This document shows, one piece after another, positions 43,368 to 51,057 of a stretch of DNA of 64,000 bases. The stretch lies in assembly GCA_965226925.1 (NCBI GenBank), contig CBDDEN010000007.1:186001-250000 (forward strand), in the 5' to 3' direction. The notes below the pieces were generated by a model. That model was not told the origin of the DNA. It was given only the letters and a program-made list of their open reading frames with translations, and did not search any database. This stretch comes from CBDDCX01 sp965226925. GTDB taxonomy: Bacteria > Gemmatimonadota > Gemmatimonadetes > Longimicrobiales > Gaopeijiaceae. Every line of letters begins with the position of its first letter. The first letter of the stretch is position 1. A program made the position numbers and the translations under genes.

Positions 43368-43687
43368 CCCTGTCGTTACTCTCTGGCTCCATGGCGCTGG
43401 GTACGGCAGTGCTGGGATGGTGGGCGGTGCCAGCTTTGGCGCTGGTCTACGGGGCATGGCGCGGAGCGGATCGCGGTGCCGCCGCCGTGGCGGGGATCGG
43501 TGCGCTCCTGGCATGGAGCGCCCTCATGGCGTGGAATTGGTACGAGGGGCCCGTGGTCGAGCTCGCGCAGTCCCTCGGTGCCGTCATGGGATTGCCGGGG
43601 CGGGCGCTACTGCTCGCCACGCTTCTGTTCCCCGCCGCGCTGGCTTGGACCGCCGCAACGGTCGGAACGGCTATCCGGAGGCCTTAG
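43364..43687 (+). CDS. small three-helix membrane protein
   Basis: 107 residues whose ATG overlaps the acylase stop (ATGA), so the two are coupled. Hydrophobic segments are LGWWAVPALALVYGAW, AAAVAGIGALLAWSALMAWNW and ALLLATLLFPAALAWTAATVG. No known family is recognised. Translational coupling suggests some link to the acylase, perhaps in membrane context, but this is inference. Confidence 0.65.
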   Translation: MTLSLLSGSMALGTAVLGWWAVPALALVYGAWRGADRGAAAVAGIGALLAWSALMAWNWYEGPVVELAQSLGAVMGLPGRALLLATLLFPAALAWTAATVGTAIRRP

Positions 43688-43736
43688 GCCCCGCTATACC
43701 TGCCGTCCGACGGGATTCGTGCAAGGTCGCAGTGGG

Positions 43737-43799
43737 TCAGATCTTCTTGAGAATCCAGCTCAGCACCACACGAGCGATCCTCCTCAGAATGGTCATCAT
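43737..43799 (-). CDS. candidate micropeptide: cationic amphipathic helix
   Basis: A 20-residue frame with two adjacent ATGs; its core TILRRIARVVLSWILKK is hydrophobic with spaced Lys/Arg, as in membrane-active peptides or type I toxins. It lies in the 234-base gap after the acylase operon. Only a weak GGAG lies 12 bases upstream, so expression is unproven. Confidence 0.25.
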   Translation of the reverse strand: MMTILRRIARVVLSWILKKI

Positions 43800-43921
43800 G
43801 CCGTCGTTCGGCTCCGATCAGGGTTTTCCGTGTCTCGCGTTCCCCCTACGCTGGTAACGCTCGAGGGGTTTCCCTTCGCACAGTTTGACCATCCGAGCGC
43901 GGGAAAAGTTGCTGCCGGCCG

Positions 43922-44623
43922 TCAGGCCCCCACACGCTCGGCACAGAAATACCCCGCGGCCCGGGGGCCTCGGGCACCGCTGTTCCACGATCCGCTGAAC
44001 CCGTCGTCACTGATCTCGTGGAGCTCCAGCACCGTGAAACCCCCATCGAAGCGAAGGACATCTCGGCGGTTGGCGTCCGAGCCAAAACGAATGAGGATGC
44101 TGGGTCCTTGCGCGGTCACGCTCTCGATGACCAAGACCCCCGGGGCGGCAGGATCGGCACTCGAGAGATCCCCCACACGGAGGGCTCCCACGACTTCGAC
44201 GCCCACGTCGGTGGTTCCGTAGAGAGGAGACGCAACCCCGGGAATCGAATTCCAGGAGCTCCCCGCGAACCGCCGCAGATTCTCCCTCTGCTCGTGCAGA
44301 GAGAGGACTCCTTGCGTGGACGCCGGATTGGCTCCCTCCGCCCCTCCCACCATGGTCAGCGTGTACTCTCCGGCCCAGCCGGTCAGCGACGCATCGGGTC
44401 CGAGCGAACCGCTCGACTCGACGCACGTCGCGGCGGCGACCACCTCCGCCGGGGCCTCGGGGGCATCCTCCCGCCCGGGCGTCGAGTCACCGCCAGACCG
44501 CGCACACGAAGCGAGGATGGAAAGTGCCAGTACGGTGGGCACCACGATGCCCTTCAGGAGGGCACCGGACCGGACCACGGCCCGCCCACGGCCAACGACC
44601 AGCGCCTCGCCCAGGGCGCTCAT
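43922..44623 (-). CDS. predicted lipoprotein of unknown function
   Basis: 233 residues. A basic N-terminus is followed by GIVVPTVLALSILASC, with lipobox ILASC near residue 40. The mature part begins low-complexity and acidic, then forms a beta-rich region, LTGWAGEYTLTMVGGAEG and VLRFDGGFTVLELHEISDDGFSGSW, resembling lipocalin-like or META-like folds that wrap a small ligand. Its start overlaps the protease stop (ATGA), so the two are one transcript; an inhibitor or chaperone role is possible but unproven. Confidence 0.68.
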   Translation of the reverse strand: MSALGEALVVGRGRAVVRSGALLKGIVVPTVLALSILASCARSGGDSTPGREDAPEAPAEVVAAATCVESSGSLGPDASLTGWAGEYTLTMVGGAEGANPASTQGVLSLHEQRENLRRFAGSSWNSIPGVASPLYGTTDVGVEVVGALRVGDLSSADPAAPGVLVIESVTAQGPSILIRFGSDANRRDVLRFDGGFTVLELHEISDDGFSGSWNSGARGPRAAGYFCAERVGA

Positions 44624-47600
44624 CGAACGATCTCCCGAATCACGCGGCCTTGTTCGTCCACCACCTTGATGGGCGTCTTCAGGAGGTCATCGGAAAGATC
44701 GATCATGCGTGCTCCGGGAGCGGGAGCCCTGGGCGGACTCGTAAAGACCCTGCTGTAGGGCCCGGCCTGAGTGACGTCCACGGTGTACCCCAAATCGGCC
44801 ACAGACTGGATCGAGATGGCGCTGAGCGGGTTCACCGATCCGGCAGTGAACGAGGGCGTCATCAGCTCGTGGGCGAGCGGATCCTCCCGCCAGTGCGAAT
44901 CCCCCGAGCCCTCTCCGAGCATATTCTCCACGGGCACCTTACCTCCGCCCGTATAGCCGGTCCCACCGGCCGCATCGAACGCTGCGATCGCCAACGGACC
45001 GGTGAAGTGGGTGTCTGCACCCGTCGTGCCGCCATTCTCCGCGAGCGACGGATTCTGGATGAGTCCCGCCAGATGCCAGAGCACGCCGACCCCGAGCACG
45101 TGGCCCATCTCGTGGATCGCCACTTCCAGCAAGTCACCGTCTGCCTCCATCTGGGCGAGGTCCGCCTCATCGAACTCCATCGACCCCACGGCGGGGAGGA
45201 GCGAACCGGTGCGGACGATACAGGGGCCCGCCTGGCCAACCGTGTTGAAGAGCCCGTCGATGGGCCCGATGCTCACGAAGATGGTGACGTCGTCTACCTC
45301 TCCGCTGAGAGCGGGTGAACCTTCGGAGCATTGGTCCGCCGTGAGGTTGACCGTGATGTTCGGAACGTCGCTCGTGATAACAGACATCCACCGGTTCGCC
45401 GCGTTCTGGAACGCCGCATCCTGCGAGGCCGTGCCGTTGTTGATGAAGACGAGATCGATGTTGAAGGCGCCCTCCACCGGACCCTCCGACGTAGCGCCGA
45501 GCAGGCTCACACCCGAGAAGTCGCTGAAGCCCTGGATCATGATATGGTACGTGCCGGGCGCCGGGTTGTTGAACACGCACGACTCGGCGCTCGCCGCACC
45601 CTGGGAGGCACAATCCCAATCGGTCGGCTGCGTCGTGGTGCTACCGCGGGTGCCATGGCTCACGTAGAGATCCGGATCCCCCGTGCCCCCCGAGAGCGTA
45701 ATCTCGAGCTGGGTGATCGCGGCCGCCGCCGCATATCCGGCAGCCTCACCATCGAAGTCGACCGCGCGGAGTGGAGCCGTGGTCGACCTGAATTTCTGGA
45801 TACCCACGCCGGCTTGGATGGAGCTCGCGACCGGACCCCACGCCGGAGCCGATGCCGCCGCCGGTACCTCGATGGTGAAGAACGTCGCGCTGCCGGCGGC
45901 GCCGGACAGGCCATCCACCGCGGTGCCGGCAACGAGCGGCGTTGCATCGACCGCCGTTACCTGGGTCTGCGTGGAGTTGTTCGCCTCGTTCGACTCGTCT
46001 ACCACGTCATCGGGGTCGACAACGACGGTGAAGGTATGATCGCCCTCGGCGAGCGGCCCCGCGGTGAACGACACATTCGCGGTGCCCCCGCCGGAAAGGG
46101 CGCCGACGTTCGTGCTGGCCACGTCGATGCCGTCCACCATGAGTCGCGTGTCGAAGCCCACGACCGTAGGTCCATCACCGGCGTTGGAGACGACGGCGTC
46201 CACCTCTACCGTCTGGGACAGCGTGAGGCCCGGGAAGTCACGTCAACGTGAGGCCCGGGAAGGCACTGAACGCCTGGATGCCGATGTGATAGACACCGGG
46301 CACGGGATCCATCAGGGTGCAGGTCTCCTCATTAGTGAAGGTCAGCGAGAAGCAGTCCCAATCGCCCAGGGCGTCGGGGCGGCTGCCGAAATTGACGTAC
46401 AGGTCCGCGTCGCCGGTGCCGCCCGTCAGGGTCACGTCCAACTGACTCACGGTACCGGCCACGGCGCTCGCAGAAGACGACTCTGCCGGACCGGCGTTGA
46501 CCCTTCTGATGTCTCCGACCGCGGGCCCGGGCTTCTGCGGACCCTCACCCACCTGGATGTAGCTGGCGACGGGGCCCTCTCCAGGTGCGGCGGTCGGACC
46601 CGGAACCTCGATCGTGAAGAACGTGATCGAGCCCGTGGCTCCCGACAGGCCCGTCACGGGGGTTCCAGCCGTCAGAGCCGCGCCCGCCTGCGAGCTGACC
46701 GTTGTCGCCGCCGAGTTGTTGGTGTCGTCCGCCTCCGGCACGTTCCCGTTCGGATCGGCTTCGACGGTCAGCGTGTGGGTGCCCTCGGGCAACGCGCCGA
46801 CGGGGATGCTCACCGTGAACTCGGCTCCTGCCCCGAGAGACGCCACCGTGACGCTGGCCTGCTCGACGGCGTCCACGAGCACCCTGACCGGGAATGCGAT
46901 GACGGTCGGGCCATCACCCCCGTTGGTGATCGTCGCGGTCGCCGTAATGGCGTCCGCAGGTGTCGGGAACGCGGGACTCGTGGTGATCGCCCCGACCGTT
47001 AGATCGGCGACCCCGACGGAGGTGGCGTTAAAGGTCACGGGATCGAAACCGGCGGCGGTGGCCGTCATGGCGTTCGCGCCCTGTGTGGGCCCCATGGTCC
47101 ACGAAGCGGCGGCGAGACCGTCGGCGCCCGTCGTCACGGCTGCAGGGTCGACCGAGCCCCCTCCCCCGGTTACGGCGAACGTGACGGAGGTACCTTCGAC
47201 GCCGTTCCCGAACTCGTCAGCCGACTTCACCACGGCCGACGCGGCGAGCGGGAAGCCTCGCGGACCCGACTGGTTGTTCCGGATTCCACGACGAAAGCGG
47301 TCGGCGGACCCGCCGCGGCTTCTGCGGTGAACTTGGCGACCCCACCGGTCACGCCCACGACGGATACCGTGACTTCCTGGGTCCCGGATTCGGTGCCCAA
47401 CGTCCACGTAGACGATCCCCGTCCGTCCGCACCGGTCGTGACCGAAGTCGCCGAGAGGCTTCCGCTTCCCATCGTGACGGTGAGGGACAATCCGACACTG
47501 CCCACCGCGGCACCACCGGCATCGCTACTCTGCGCGACCAACGGGCTCGCGAGAGCCGTCCCTACGACTCCGGCCTGAGCGTCTCCGGAGACGATGGTCA

Positions 47601-48045
47601 CTCGAGTGGCGACCTGCTGCACGGCTACCGCCACGACGGCAGAGGCCGATCCGGCCGACGCGTTGACGGTCGTCGTGCCGTTCCCCACCGCCGTCACGTC
47701 ACCGCTGGCCGACACGGTCGCCACGGACGGGTCGGCGGCCGACCAGGTCACGGACGTGTTGAAGGCCTGCCCGTTCTGATCCCGCACGGCCGCGGCCAGG
47801 CGGGTCACCTCACCCAGGAAGGTGAGGGCGAGCGTGGACGGGGAGACGGTCATGCTCGTAGCCCTGGGAGGATCGGGCTGGACGCCACCGCCGCCACCGT
47901 CCCCACCTCCACCTCCGCAACCCGTCATTCCGAGGGATAGCGCGAGAGTCAGCGGCAGGAGCTTCCGAAGACTGCTCGTCCCGAGCTGCTTCGAAGGGAA
48001 AGGCGGGAGATGGGGCTGATGCTGGCCGGTTTTCCGCACGCTCAT
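44620..48045 (-). pseudogene. secreted multi-domain metalloprotease lipoprotein, disrupted by a frameshift and a 25-bp duplication
   Basis: The whole gene would encode about 1,130 residues. In order: lipoprotein signal (LGMTGC), a BIG2 Ig-like domain (TSMTVSPSTLALTFLGEVTRLAA), one or two further Ig-like domains, a CARDB-like domain (LTVGAITTSPAFP), a PPC domain (FFTIEVPG, GGTGDADLYVNFG), a second CARDB/PPC pair (VEVDAVVSNAGDGP, GTGDPDLYVSHG), and a catalytic domain with LLEVAIHEMGHVLGVGVLW. That last motif is HExxHxxGxGxLW, as in leishmanolysin-like zinc peptidases. Breaks: one base missing near 47283 (VVESG should run to NNQSGPRG), and TTCCCGGGCCTCACG-type sequence repeated at a 25-base offset (46222-46262), which adds 25 bases. 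PPC and CARDB domains usually assist export or substrate binding. Confidence 0.84.
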
Positions 48046-48207
48046 TCCTCAGTCGGAAAGTTCGTAGAGTGGAGGTATCCCGCGGGGGAGGGCGTCAGGG
48101 CGTCTACCATCTAACTTGCTCCACCCGGAGCGTCAAAGCGAGAATAAAGGTTGAGGACCTGGACTCGGCGCTAGGCAGTTCCGATTCGGCCCACTACAAT
48201 AACCGCC

Positions 48208-48927
48208 ATGCTCTTTCTGACCCTTCAGGGCTCCGGCCTGTCCGAGAGCCTCTCGCAGAGTCCCCTCCTCGCCCTGGTCACCCTGTTCGGAGCTGGGGTC
48301 CTGACCAGCCTGACACCGTGTATCTACCCGATGATCCCGATCACGGCGTCCGTTCTGGCGGGCACGACGGACCGGGAGGCACCGAGGTCGAGGGTGATCG
48401 GTCTTACGCTCACCTACGTCCTTGGCCTGGCGCTTCTGTACGCCACCGTGGGACTCATCGCCGGCATGACGGGCACGTTGTTCGGCACGGTGAGCGCAAG
48501 CCCCTGGGCGCGTTTCGCGATCGCGAACGTGCTCCTGATCTTCGGGCTGGCGATGCTCGACGTGTTTCCCCTGTCGGCGCCGAAGCGACTTCTGGCGTGG
48601 GCGGGCGGCCTGGGAGGCGGCTCGTACCCGGCCGTGTTCGCCCTGGGAGCGACATCGGGGATCGTGGCGGCACCGTGCGGTGCGCCCGCTTTCGCCGTGG
48701 TCCTCACGTGGGTGGCGGCGACGCAGGCGGGACCCATGGGGTTCTTGTACCTGTTCGTTTTCTCGCTGGGAATGACGGCTTTGCTGGTAGGGGTAGGCCT
48801 GTTCTCGGGGTTCGGAGCGGCGTTGCCCGTTTCGGGCTCGTGGATGGTCGGGATCAAAAGAGCCGCCGCGGTGATTATGCTGGGGATGGCCGAGTACTAC
48901 TTCATACAAGTGGGTATGGTACTGTGA
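48208..48927 (+). CDS. ccdA: CcdA/DsbD-type transmembrane electron transporter
   Basis: 239 residues with about six membrane helices. The two membrane cysteines sit in conserved places: GVLTSLTPCIYPMIPIT (helix 1) and SGIVAAPCGAPAFAVVL (helix 4). These shuttle electrons from cytoplasmic thioredoxin to the periplasm. DsbD-like PCxYP is present, so this belongs with the CcdA/ScsB-type electron movers rather than unrelated LysE folds. It overlaps the exported thioredoxin gene (CTGTGA), so the two form one operon, and the next gene, read in the opposite direction, is a periplasmic peroxiredoxin. Confidence 0.92.
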   Translation: MLFLTLQGSGLSESLSQSPLLALVTLFGAGVLTSLTPCIYPMIPITASVLAGTTDREAPRSRVIGLTLTYVLGLALLYATVGLIAGMTGTLFGTVSASPWARFAIANVLLIFGLAMLDVFPLSAPKRLLAWAGGLGGGSYPAVFALGATSGIVAAPCGAPAFAVVLTWVAATQAGPMGFLYLFVFSLGMTALLVGVGLFSGFGAALPVSGSWMVGIKRAAAVIMLGMAEYYFIQVGMVL

Positions 48928-49487
48928 AGACGATCGATCCCCGTAGACCGTGGCGTCCCTCGACGGGTGCGCTGACCACGCTGGGCGTCACCCTGGCTCT
49001 CACGATTCTCGTGATTCCCCCTCGGAGTGCGTCCGCCCAGAAGCGCGGCGAGGTGGGTATCGCGCTGGGCGAGCGTCCGGAGCTGGTCACGATCGAGGAC
49101 CTCGATGGGAACCCGCTCGAGCTCTCGGACTACGTCGGGGAGAGGCCGCTCTTGATCGAGTTCTATGCCCGGTGGTGTGAGAACTGCGAGGCGCTCCTGC
49201 CACAGATGATGGACGTCTACGCGCGCTACCGGGACCGTATCGAGTTCCTGGCCATCAGCGTGGCCGTGTCCCAGTCTCCTCGATCGGTGAAGCGAGCGCT
49301 CGCGGACCATCCGATCGACTACGCCACGGTCTGGGACGAGGGCGGGAGGGCCGTACGGGCCTTCCTCGCCCCCGCCACCTCGTACATCGTTGTCCTAGAC
49401 AGGCAGGGTGTGGTGACCTACACGGGCATCGGCCCGGAGCAGAACATCGAGGCGGCGGTCATGACGGCACTGAACGGGTCGGACTAG
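48924..49487 (+). CDS. exported thioredoxin-like protein (TlpA/ScsC-like)
   Basis: 187 residues from a GTG overlapping the ccdA stop. A signal or anchor peptide (ALTTLGVTLALTILVI) ends near ASAQ. The thioredoxin fold has LLIEFYARWCENCEALLPQMM with the redox pair WCENC, and the cis-Pro in LAPATSYIVVLD. Fed by CcdA, it should be a periplasmic reductant. The convergent peroxiredoxin, whose stop overlaps this one, is a natural client. Confidence 0.92.
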   Translation: MKTIDPRRPWRPSTGALTTLGVTLALTILVIPPRSASAQKRGEVGIALGERPELVTIEDLDGNPLELSDYVGERPLLIEFYARWCENCEALLPQMMDVYARYRDRIEFLAISVAVSQSPRSVKRALADHPIDYATVWDEGGRAVRAFLAPATSYIVVLDRQGVVTYTGIGPEQNIEAAVMTALNGSD

Positions 49488-50077
49488 ATCCCGGGGTCCT
49501 CGTCCAGTGAAGGAGCCACACGCTCTACCTCGGCGCCCAGTTCCTCATAGGCGGTCGGGTCGATCTCGCGGAACCGTTCGGTCACCCACGCGATCTTGCC
49601 GTTCGGCCCGACCACGATGACCGATCGTGATGCGATGTTCCCGCTCGTGCGGAGCCCCAGACCATAGGCCTCGGCGACGTCATGACCCTCGTCCTGTGCG
49701 AACAAAAAGGGGAAATCGGCGTCGGCGGCCCATGAGGCGAGCTCTTCAGCCGAGTCGTCGCTGATGCCGATGACGGTTACGCCTCGGCCACCCCGAAAAA
49801 CGCTTGCGTACTGATCACGGTACGCTTCCATTTGAATCGTTCAGCCACGGGTTCGCGCCCTGAAAAAGAACGCCAATACCACCACCTCTCCCCTCAAATC
49901 CGATAGACGGACCGGGTCCTGGAGGACTCCGTAGCGGGTCGCGCCGGGAAGGGAGAAATCCGGCGCCATCTCACCCACGGCGATGAGGGTGGATTTTTCG
50001 TTTTGAGCTTCAGCGGGTTGGGCCAACACGAACCCCAAGGCAAGGGCGAAGACGAAGGCAGTATAGCGCAGTCGCAT
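49484..50077 (-). CDS. periplasmic peroxiredoxin, candidate selenoprotein (TGA at the catalytic position)
   Basis: A single frame of 197 codons with ATG at 50077 behind GGAGG. A signal peptide ends AEAQ (about residue 25). The AhpC/TSA fold has PDFSLPGATRYGVL, LRGEVVVLAFFFRARTRG, then TGA (49841-49843), then TIQMEAYRDQY. The peroxidatic Cys of this family lies exactly there (T-x2-C-T), so the TGA replaces the reactive Cys, as in Sec-containing peroxiredoxins. VIGISDDS and FPFLFAQDEG follow, and no other cysteine occurs in the mature chain, implying a 1-Cys (1-Sec) mechanism that needs an external reductant. A stem-loop suitable as SECIS starts 15 bases after the TGA. If Sec machinery is absent the gene would be broken. 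Confidence 0.8.
49806..49825 (-). promoter_or_regulatory. candidate bacterial SECIS stem-loop
   Basis: Read in the gene direction: stem GCGTAC, loop CGTGATCA, stem GTACGC, perfectly paired over 6 bp. It lies inside the coding sequence, 15 bases after the TGA, so the apical loop begins about 21 bases downstream, within the spacing usual for bacterial SECIS. The loop has a G in its second position, as the known consensus asks. Its stability is modest and no computed fold is available. Confidence 0.62.
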
Positions 50078-50142
50078 CGGGAGCCCTCCTTCTCGTCGGT
50101 GCGAGGAACCTATGGTAGGCCATCAGTATAGGTTGACGGACC

Positions 50143-50553
50143 ATGACGCGCATTACTTTCCTGATCCTGGCCGCGGTAGGGGGCCTTTCCGCGGTGCGAC
50201 CCCACCCCGCACCGCCTTCGACGCGCAGCTCGGCAGAGGTTTCCCTCACGCCCCCCTTCGCCGACAATCCCGTCGCGGGATTTGAGACTCCGTACCACCG
50301 GTTCGGCGCGATCGAGGGAGCGATCGTGGAAGAGCACAATCTCGCTCGTCAGGCTCCCAAGGCCTATGTCGGCCACCTCGCGATCCTCGGTTCAACCCCG
50401 AGTTCCGGTTCATCGGCGTCGCGTGTGGCGCTCACTTCACCTTTCGCACCATGTGCGCGATCGACTACGCCGGAGGCTTCACCGAGAACTCGTCGAGAGA
50501 CGGTGCACGGCCAACGGAACTGCAGGTCGGCGAAGAGGAAGGCGGAATCCTGA
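50143..50553 (+). pseudogene. CAP/SCP-superfamily gene with an internal deletion
   Basis: The first 70 codons encode a signal peptide (ITFLILAAVGGLSAV) and the CAP start AIVEEHNLARQAPKAYVGHLA, typical of bacterial SCP proteins. In another frame the next bases encode RFNPEFRFIGVACGAHFTF followed by CAIDYAGGF, the conserved end of the same family. About 100 codons of the domain core, with its catalytic-like His/Glu residues, are missing, and the frame changes at about 50380. The 3' end abuts the convergent gene at 50564. Confidence 0.6.
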
Positions 50554-50563
50554 TCCTGGGGCC

Positions 50564-51019
50564 TCACCGACCTTCGGGTGCCTCCATCTCGGAGAAGTGG
50601 TACTGGACGACCTTCCAGGTACCTGCCTCGAGAACTCGCGCGTCCGAGTAGCGCCACGTGCCTTCGACGGTGCTTCCACCGGGCAAGGTGAGCGCCCCCT
50701 GGAGCAAAGCGGTGGTCAGCGCCACGTCGCCACGGAGCCGAACACTGACCTCTCCCAGATCGAGATCGGCACGGAATCCGGTGTTGTACGCCGCCTCGAG
50801 AGCCGCCACGTTGAAGCCCTCGAGAAGCCCTCCGCCGTCCAGGAAGAACCCACGCGTTTCTGTGTGGTAGAAGGTCGCGAAGCGCCCGAAGTCGCCCGAT
50901 CGCCACGCGGCGAGCGTCTCGGTCACGGCTTGGCGAACCTCGGCCTCTTGGCTCAGCGCGGGTCGAGCAGCCCATGACGACACGAGGAAGAGGACCAGAA
51001 TGACTGTGCGAACTCTCAC
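50564..51019 (-). CDS. secreted NTF2-like (SnoaL/DUF4440-type) protein
   Basis: 151 residues with a signal peptide (VILVLFLVSSWAARPALSQ). The mature chain is one cone-shaped NTF2-like fold: VRQAVTETLAAWRSGDFGRFATFYHTETRGFFLDGG, EVSVRLRGDVALTTALLQG, GTWRYSDARVLEAGTWKVVQYHFS. The W-x2-W-like ending (GTWKVVQYH) is usual for the SnoaL-type stress or ketosteroid isomerase-like group. Ligand not predictable. Confidence 0.8.
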   Translation of the reverse strand: MRVRTVILVLFLVSSWAARPALSQEAEVRQAVTETLAAWRSGDFGRFATFYHTETRGFFLDGGGLLEGFNVAALEAAYNTGFRADLDLGEVSVRLRGDVALTTALLQGALTLPGGSTVEGTWRYSDARVLEAGTWKVVQYHFSEMEAPEGR

Positions 51020-51057
51020 GTGAGCGCCTCCTCGTTTTGGGGGCGACCCGTCCGACG

